This document shows, piece by piece, positions 60,208 through 64,000 of a stretch of DNA of 64,000 nucleotides. This DNA is from Actinomadura latina NBRC 106108 (lineage in GTDB: Bacteria > Actinomycetota > Actinomycetes > Streptosporangiales > Streptosporangiaceae). The position numbers and the translations under genes were made by a program. Positions within the stretch are counted from its first letter, which is position 1. Every line of letters starts with the position of its first letter. The notes beneath the pieces were generated by a model. That model was not told the DNA's origin. It was given only the letters and a program-made list of their open reading frames with translations, and made no database searches. The DNA is taken from positions 1 through 64,000 of the forward strand of contig NZ_BCQS01000028.1 in the NCBI RefSeq assembly GCF_001552195.1, in the 5' to 3' direction.

Positions 60208-60963
60208 TCAGGCGTCGAGGGAGGCCATGACCTCGTCGGGGACGTCGAAGTTGGCGTAGACGTCCTGGACGTCGTCGGAGTCCTCCAGGGCGTCCAAGAG
60301 GCGGAAGACCTTCTTGGCGTTGTCCTCGTCGAGGGGGACGGTGACGCTCGGCAGGAACTTGCTCTCGGCCGACTCGTAGTCGATCCCGGCGTCGACCAGG
60401 GCGCTGCGGACGGCGACCAGGTCGCCGGCCTCGCTGACGACCTCGAAGTTCTCCTCGTCGAGTTCGTTGACCTCCTCGGCGCCGGCGTCGAGGACGGCCA
60501 TCATCACCTCGTCCTCGCTGGTGTTCGCCTTGGGGACGATCACGACGCCCTTGCGGTTGAACATGTACGACACCGAGCCCGGGTCGGCGAGGGAGCCGCC
60601 GTTGCGGGTGAGGGCGACGCGGACCTCGGAGGCGGCCCGGTTGCGGTTGTCGGTGAGGCACTCGATGAGCACGGCGACGCCACCGGGCGCGTAGCCCTCG
60701 TAGGTGATGTTCTGCCAGTCCGCGCCCCCGGCCTCCTCACCGGCTCCGCGCTTGCGCGCGCGCTCGATGTTGTCGTTGGGGACGGAGTTCTTCTTCGCCT
60801 TGTAGATGGCGTCGTAGAGGGTGGGGTTGGCGTCGGGGTCGCCGCCGCCGGTGCGCGCCGCCACCTCGATGTTCTTGATCAGCTTCGCGAAGAGCTTGCC
60901 CCGCTTGGCGTCGAGGGCCGCCTTCTTGTGCTTGGTCGTCGCCCACTTGGAATGGCCGGACAT
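60208..60963 (-). CDS. YebC/PmpR family protein
   Basis: A 251-residue protein of the YebC family, beginning MSGHSKWATTKHKKAALDAKRGKLFAK, the family hallmark. It is annotated as a transcription regulator; recent work links YebC proteins to ribosomes translating proline stretches. The three-domain layout is complete. It lies 3 nt behind pdxT and is likely co-transcribed; 155 nt separate it from ruvC. Confidence 0.95.
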   Translation of the reverse strand: MSGHSKWATTKHKKAALDAKRGKLFAKLIKNIEVAARTGGGDPDANPTLYDAIYKAKKNSVPNDNIERARKRGAGEEAGGADWQNITYEGYAPGGVAVLIECLTDNRNRAASEVRVALTRNGGSLADPGSVSYMFNRKGVVIVPKANTSEDEVMMAVLDAGAEEVNELDEENFEVVSEAGDLVAVRSALVDAGIDYESAESKFLPSVTVPLDEDNAKKVFRLLDALEDSDDVQDVYANFDVPDEVMASLDA

Positions 60964-60966
60964 CTG

Positions 60967-61584
60967 TCACTCCTCCTCTGTCGTCCGGCGCACCAGATCG
61001 GCGAAGTAGTGGTGCACGCGGAAATCGCCTGTCAGCTCCGGATGGAACGAGGTCGCCATGAGGCGCCCCTGACGAACGGCGACGATCCTACCGGCGTTCG
61101 GGCCGCTCTCGGCGCGTCCGAGGACCTCGACGGCGTCGCCGACGGACTCCACCCAGGGTGCGCGGATGAAAACGGCGTGGTACGGCGTGTCCCCCATGCC
61201 GGTCAGCGGCACCGCGGCCTCGAAGGAGTCGACCTGCCGGCCGAACGCGTTGCGCCGCACCGTCATGTCGATCCCGCCGACGGTCTCCTGGCCCGCCGCG
61301 CCGTCCCGGATGCGGTCGGCCAGCATGATCATGCCGGCGCAGGAGCCGTACACGGGCAGGCCCGCCTCGATCCGCTTGCGCAGCGGGTCGAGCAGCTCGA
61401 ACGAGCGCGCCAGCCGCCACATCGTGGTGGACTCCCCGCCGGGCAGGACGAGGCCGCCGACGCGTTCGAGCTCCTCGGGGCGGCGCACGGTCAGGGCGCG
61501 CGCCCCCGCGGCCTCCAGCGCGCGGACGTGCTCGCGCACGTCACCCTGCAGGGCGAGGACGCCGATCGTCGGCACAGTCGTCAC
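60967..61584 (-). CDS. pdxT: pyridoxal 5'-phosphate synthase glutaminase subunit
   Basis: A 205-residue class I glutaminase that delivers ammonia to PdxS. Catalytic cysteine in YGSCAGMIML (near 80), His-Glu in TSFHPELTGD (near 175), and the LPGGESTTM motif near 48. It works in the 12+12 PdxS-PdxT complex. Unlike the compact pdxS-pdxT pair I recall in relatives, a gene of unknown function lies between pdxS and pdxT here. Confidence 0.96.
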   Translation of the reverse strand: MTTVPTIGVLALQGDVREHVRALEAAGARALTVRRPEELERVGGLVLPGGESTTMWRLARSFELLDPLRKRIEAGLPVYGSCAGMIMLADRIRDGAAGQETVGGIDMTVRRNAFGRQVDSFEAAVPLTGMGDTPYHAVFIRAPWVESVGDAVEVLGRAESGPNAGRIVAVRQGRLMATSFHPELTGDFRVHHYFADLVRRTTEEE

Positions 61585-61670
61585 GTGGAAACCTTCCGGG
61601 AATGCGCGGGGGTCGTGTCAACCCTAGACGTTCCTTACAACGTGCCGCGACCTGGCCGATCTTCCCGGGA

Positions 61671-62285
61671 TCAGGCGTGCTTGAAGCGGCGCAAGGGGAG
61701 TTCCAGGGGCAGGAAGCCGTCCTTGCCGCGGTCGGCTATGCCGCGGCCGAACATGTGCGCCTCGGCGAGCGCGAGGCCGAAGTCCTCGGGGTCGAACGGG
61801 AGCGGGACGTCCGGCGCGCCCGCGTCGATGGCGCGCCAGAACGGCCGCTCGGCGGGCAGCCGGTCGCCCTGGTCGACGACGACGCCGTCCTCGGCGGTGA
61901 CGAACACGTCGCGGAGCAGCTCGCCGGACTCGTACCAGCGGAACCAGCAGCCCCGGATCACGTTGTGCAGGACGAGGACGCCGCAGTGCGAGCCCGGCAG
62001 CGCCGCCGCGGCGGTGTCGGCGATCCGGCGGGCGTCGTCGTCGAGGCAGAACAGCCGCCGGTCGCACAGCAGCAGCGCCCGCTCGAACGCCCCGACGAAC
62101 AGCTCGTCCTCGTACGGCCAGAGCGCGAAGTCCAGGACCGTGTCACCGGTCTCGGTCAGGGTGTCCGCCGGGTAGAGGCCGCGCGCGATGGCCGCCGCGG
62201 CGTCCGGGTCGGGCACCAGGCCCGGCCGGAACACCTCGGTGGGTTCACCCGCGCTCGCGCACGCCAGCGCGACCGACCAAGCCAT
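61671..62285 (-). CDS. conserved protein of unknown function between pdxS and pdxT
   Basis: A 204-residue protein from ATG 62285 (MAWSVALACASAGEP); a longer reading from 62324 is possible. It is acidic, without signal or membrane helices, with Trp- and Cys-containing stretches such as VIRGCWFRWYESGELLRDVF (near 110) and a SHCGVLVLHN strand. I suspect an actinobacterial DUF6928-like family (memory only). It is on the same strand as pdxS and pdxT, 93 nt behind pdxS and 86 nt before pdxT. Confidence 0.75.
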   Translation of the reverse strand: MAWSVALACASAGEPTEVFRPGLVPDPDAAAAIARGLYPADTLTETGDTVLDFALWPYEDELFVGAFERALLLCDRRLFCLDDDARRIADTAAAALPGSHCGVLVLHNVIRGCWFRWYESGELLRDVFVTAEDGVVVDQGDRLPAERPFWRAIDAGAPDVPLPFDPEDFGLALAEAHMFGRGIADRGKDGFLPLELPLRRFKHA

Positions 62286-62378
62286 GCTCTCCCCTCCCGC
62301 GGCCGGACACCGCCCTCCGGCCACGCCGTCAGGTTAACCCTGTCGGGCCGCGGTGTGGAGCCCCGGGTCCCCGATCGC

Positions 62379-63296
62379 CTACCAGCCGCGGCCCGCGAAC
62401 CTCTGGTCCTCGCCGAGGGAGGCGGCGCTGATGCCGACCATCGCCTCGCCGAGCCCGCGGGACACCTTGGCGATCACGTCCGGGTCGTCGTGGAAGGTGG
62501 TGGCCTTCACGATGGCCTCGGCGCGCTGCGCCGGGTTGCCGGACTTGAAGATCCCCGAGCCGACGAAGACGCCCTCGGCGCCGAGCTGCATCATCATCGC
62601 GGCGTCGGCGGGGGTGGCGATGCCGCCTGCGGTGAACAGCACGACGGGCAGCTTGCCGGCCTTCGCGACCTCCTTGACCAGCTCGTAGGGGGCCTGGAGC
62701 TCCTTGGCTGCGACGAACAGCTCGTCCTCGGGCAGCGACTGGAGGCGGCGGATCTCCTGCCGGATCCGCCGCATGTGGGTGGTCGCGTTGGACACGTCGC
62801 CGGTGCCGGCCTCGCCCTTGGAGCGGATCATCGCGGCGCCCTCGGTGATGCGGCGCAGCGCCTCCCCGAGGCTGGTCGCGCCGCACACGAACGGGACGGT
62901 GAACGCCCACTTGTCGATGTGGTTCTCGTAGTCGGCCGGGGTGAGCACCTCGGACTCGTCGACGTAGTCGACGCCGAGGGCCTGCAGCACCCGCGCCTCG
63001 ACGAAGTGGCCGATGCGGGCCTTGGCCATGACCGGGATGGAGACCGCGGCGATGATCCCGTCGATCATGTCGGGGTCGCTCATCCGGGAGATGCCGCCCT
63101 CGGCGCGGATGTCGGCCGGCACCCGCTCCAGGGCCATGACGGCGACGGCGCCGGCGTCTTCGGCGATCTTCGCCTGATCGGGCGTGACGACGTCCATGAT
63201 CACGCCGCCCTTGAGCATCTCCGCCATGCCGCGCTTGACGCGGGCGGTCCCGGTCTCGGGCGCGGCGTTGTCAGTGGCGGGAGTGGAAGTGGACAC
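62379..63296 (-). CDS. pdxS: pyridoxal 5'-phosphate synthase subunit PdxS
   Basis: A 305-residue TIM-barrel lyase making PLP from ribose 5-phosphate, glyceraldehyde 3-phosphate and ammonia. Catalytic lysines lie in MDVVTPDQAKIAEDAG with its partner in MAKARIGHF. GEAGTGDV (near 160) and FTAGGIATPADAA (near 215) bind phosphate. GTG 63296 has AGGA 6 nt upstream and is preferred; ATG 63302 touches the ribosome site directly. Confidence 0.96.
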   Translation of the reverse strand: MSTSTPATDNAAPETGTARVKRGMAEMLKGGVIMDVVTPDQAKIAEDAGAVAVMALERVPADIRAEGGISRMSDPDMIDGIIAAVSIPVMAKARIGHFVEARVLQALGVDYVDESEVLTPADYENHIDKWAFTVPFVCGATSLGEALRRITEGAAMIRSKGEAGTGDVSNATTHMRRIRQEIRRLQSLPEDELFVAAKELQAPYELVKEVAKAGKLPVVLFTAGGIATPADAAMMMQLGAEGVFVGSGIFKSGNPAQRAEAIVKATTFHDDPDVIAKVSRGLGEAMVGISAASLGEDQRFAGRGW

Positions 63297-63435
63297 GGGC
63301 ATTCCTCACGTGGACGGACGACAAATCACTTTCCATGATATTGCCTGCTCGTGCGACTGTTCGACCCGGCAGAGTGTCACCGCACACGTCCCGCCGCTTA
63401 CGGAGTGACCGCACACGGCCCGTCCGGGGAGGCGG

Positions 63436-64000
63436 TCAAGGCGTGTAGGGCTTGCCGTCGTTGACGAGCAGCACCCAGACCTGGCCCGGCGCGAACGTCA
63501 TCGGCTTGCCGTCGGCGGTGGTGAAAGTCGTCCCCTTGCCCTCGGACGGCCGCGACCACTTGGCCTTGTAGGACTTGCCGTCCCGCAGGACGACGGCTCG
63601 CCCGGTCCCGGTGGTGTGGATCAGCGGCGTGTAGCTGCCGAGGAAGTCGTGGAACTTCGACCGGGTGGTCTTGGCGTACTGGACGACGACGGTCCTGCCG
63701 CCCAGCCGCCCGCCCTCGGCGGCGCGGTCGGGGCGCCCGCCCCAGCTGGCCAGCCACCGCTTCTCCTTGGCCGACCAGGTGAAGCCCATGGTCGCGGCGG
63801 GCCAGCGGGCGGTGAACGACTTGGCGGGCTTGCCGCCCTCGGGGGCGTCCCCGAACCGGAATCCGATGTCGCGCGGCTTCGCGGCCTTCGGCGCCCGCTT
63901 GAGCAGGTCCTTCGGGGTCGCGTACAGGTTGTAGGGGATGCGCTTGGCGCTGGACCGGAAGTAGGCGCCGCCCGCCTTCTCCTGGGAGAGGTCGTACACC
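63436..64000 (-). CDS. DUF3048-family protein, C-terminal part (cut by the window edge)
   Basis: At least 187 residues on the minus strand; the gene continues beyond the right edge, so the start is not visible. GGAYFRSSAKRIPYNLYATPKDLL resembles the C-terminal domain of DUF3048/YerB-like lipoproteins, and the sequence ends in TFAPGQVWVLLVNDGKPYTP, the usual DUF3048_C finish. A signal peptide and lipobox would be expected outside the window. Function is unknown. Confidence 0.8.
   Translation of the reverse strand, partial: VYDLSQEKAGGAYFRSSAKRIPYNLYATPKDLLKRAPKAAKPRDIGFRFGDAPEGGKPAKSFTARWPAATMGFTWSAKEKRWLASWGGRPDRAAEGGRLGGRTVVVQYAKTTRSKFHDFLGSYTPLIHTTGTGRAVVLRDGKSYKAKWSRPSEGKGTTFTTADGKPMTFAPGQVWVLLVNDGKPYTP

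Noticed and set aside
63380..63418. Direct repeat ACCGCACACG (63380-63389 and 63409-63418) upstream of pdxS as a PdxR site
   Set aside because: Only ten bases repeated, no PdxR gene is in the window, and the match could be chance.

Overview
The window is a very GC-rich (roughly 72%), gene-dense chromosomal segment of an actinomycete. Family content and gene order (argCJBDFR-G-H, pheST, infC-rpmI-rplT, alaS-ruvX-mltG-aroE, relA-apt-secF-secD-yajC-ruvB-ruvA-ruvC-yebC-pdxT-pdxS, mycothiol-type and actinobacterial DUF families) point to Streptomyces or its relatives. Protein flavour suggests Thermomonosporaceae such as Actinomadura; that genus-level guess is inference only. I see no prophage, insertion sequence or CRISPR array.

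Left part (1-11.1 kb): a strong promoter at the left edge, firing out of the window, is probably an rRNA operon promoter. It is followed by tyrS, a 3-methyladenine glycosylase gene, and the complete arginine pathway on the minus strand. argC-J-B-D-F-R are chained by 4-nt start/stop overlaps, and argG and argH follow behind hairpins. The argC promoter carries ARG-box-like palindromes.

Accessory stretch (11.2-22.1 kb): a MarR-regulated DrrA/DrrB-type exporter with two perfect operator palindromes around its promoter; then, on the minus strand, two tandem circularly permuted tRNA-like RNAs downstream of a conserved actinobacterial protein of unknown function; an ABC-F ribosome-protection ATPase with a structured leader; and a large LAL/LuxR regulator followed by a three-gene ABC exporter.

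Core stretch (22.1-30.2 kb): pheT-pheS, an orphan PAS histidine kinase, a STAS protein, a SpoU methyltransferase and rplT-rpmI-infC. infC seems to start at a non-AUG codon and has an attenuator-like leader.

Island (30.2-34.65 kb): repeats in the infC upstream region, then NUDIX, PfkB-like, HIT-like and alpha/alpha-toroid membrane proteins. It lies between two blocks of conserved core synteny.

Right part (34.7-64 kb): aroE-mltG-ruvX-alaS, rarA, a DUF6153/DUF3105/DUF305 cell-envelope trio, DUF349 and cyclophilin genes, hisS-aspS, the Rel stringent-response enzyme, apt, SecDF-YajC, RuvABC, YebC, the PLP synthase PdxST, and a DUF3048 protein cut by the right edge.

The most unusual item is the pair of permuted tRNA-like RNAs at 13.72-14.00 kb. 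They match the architecture of bacterial Y RNAs (YrlA), but no Ro60 gene is present in the window.
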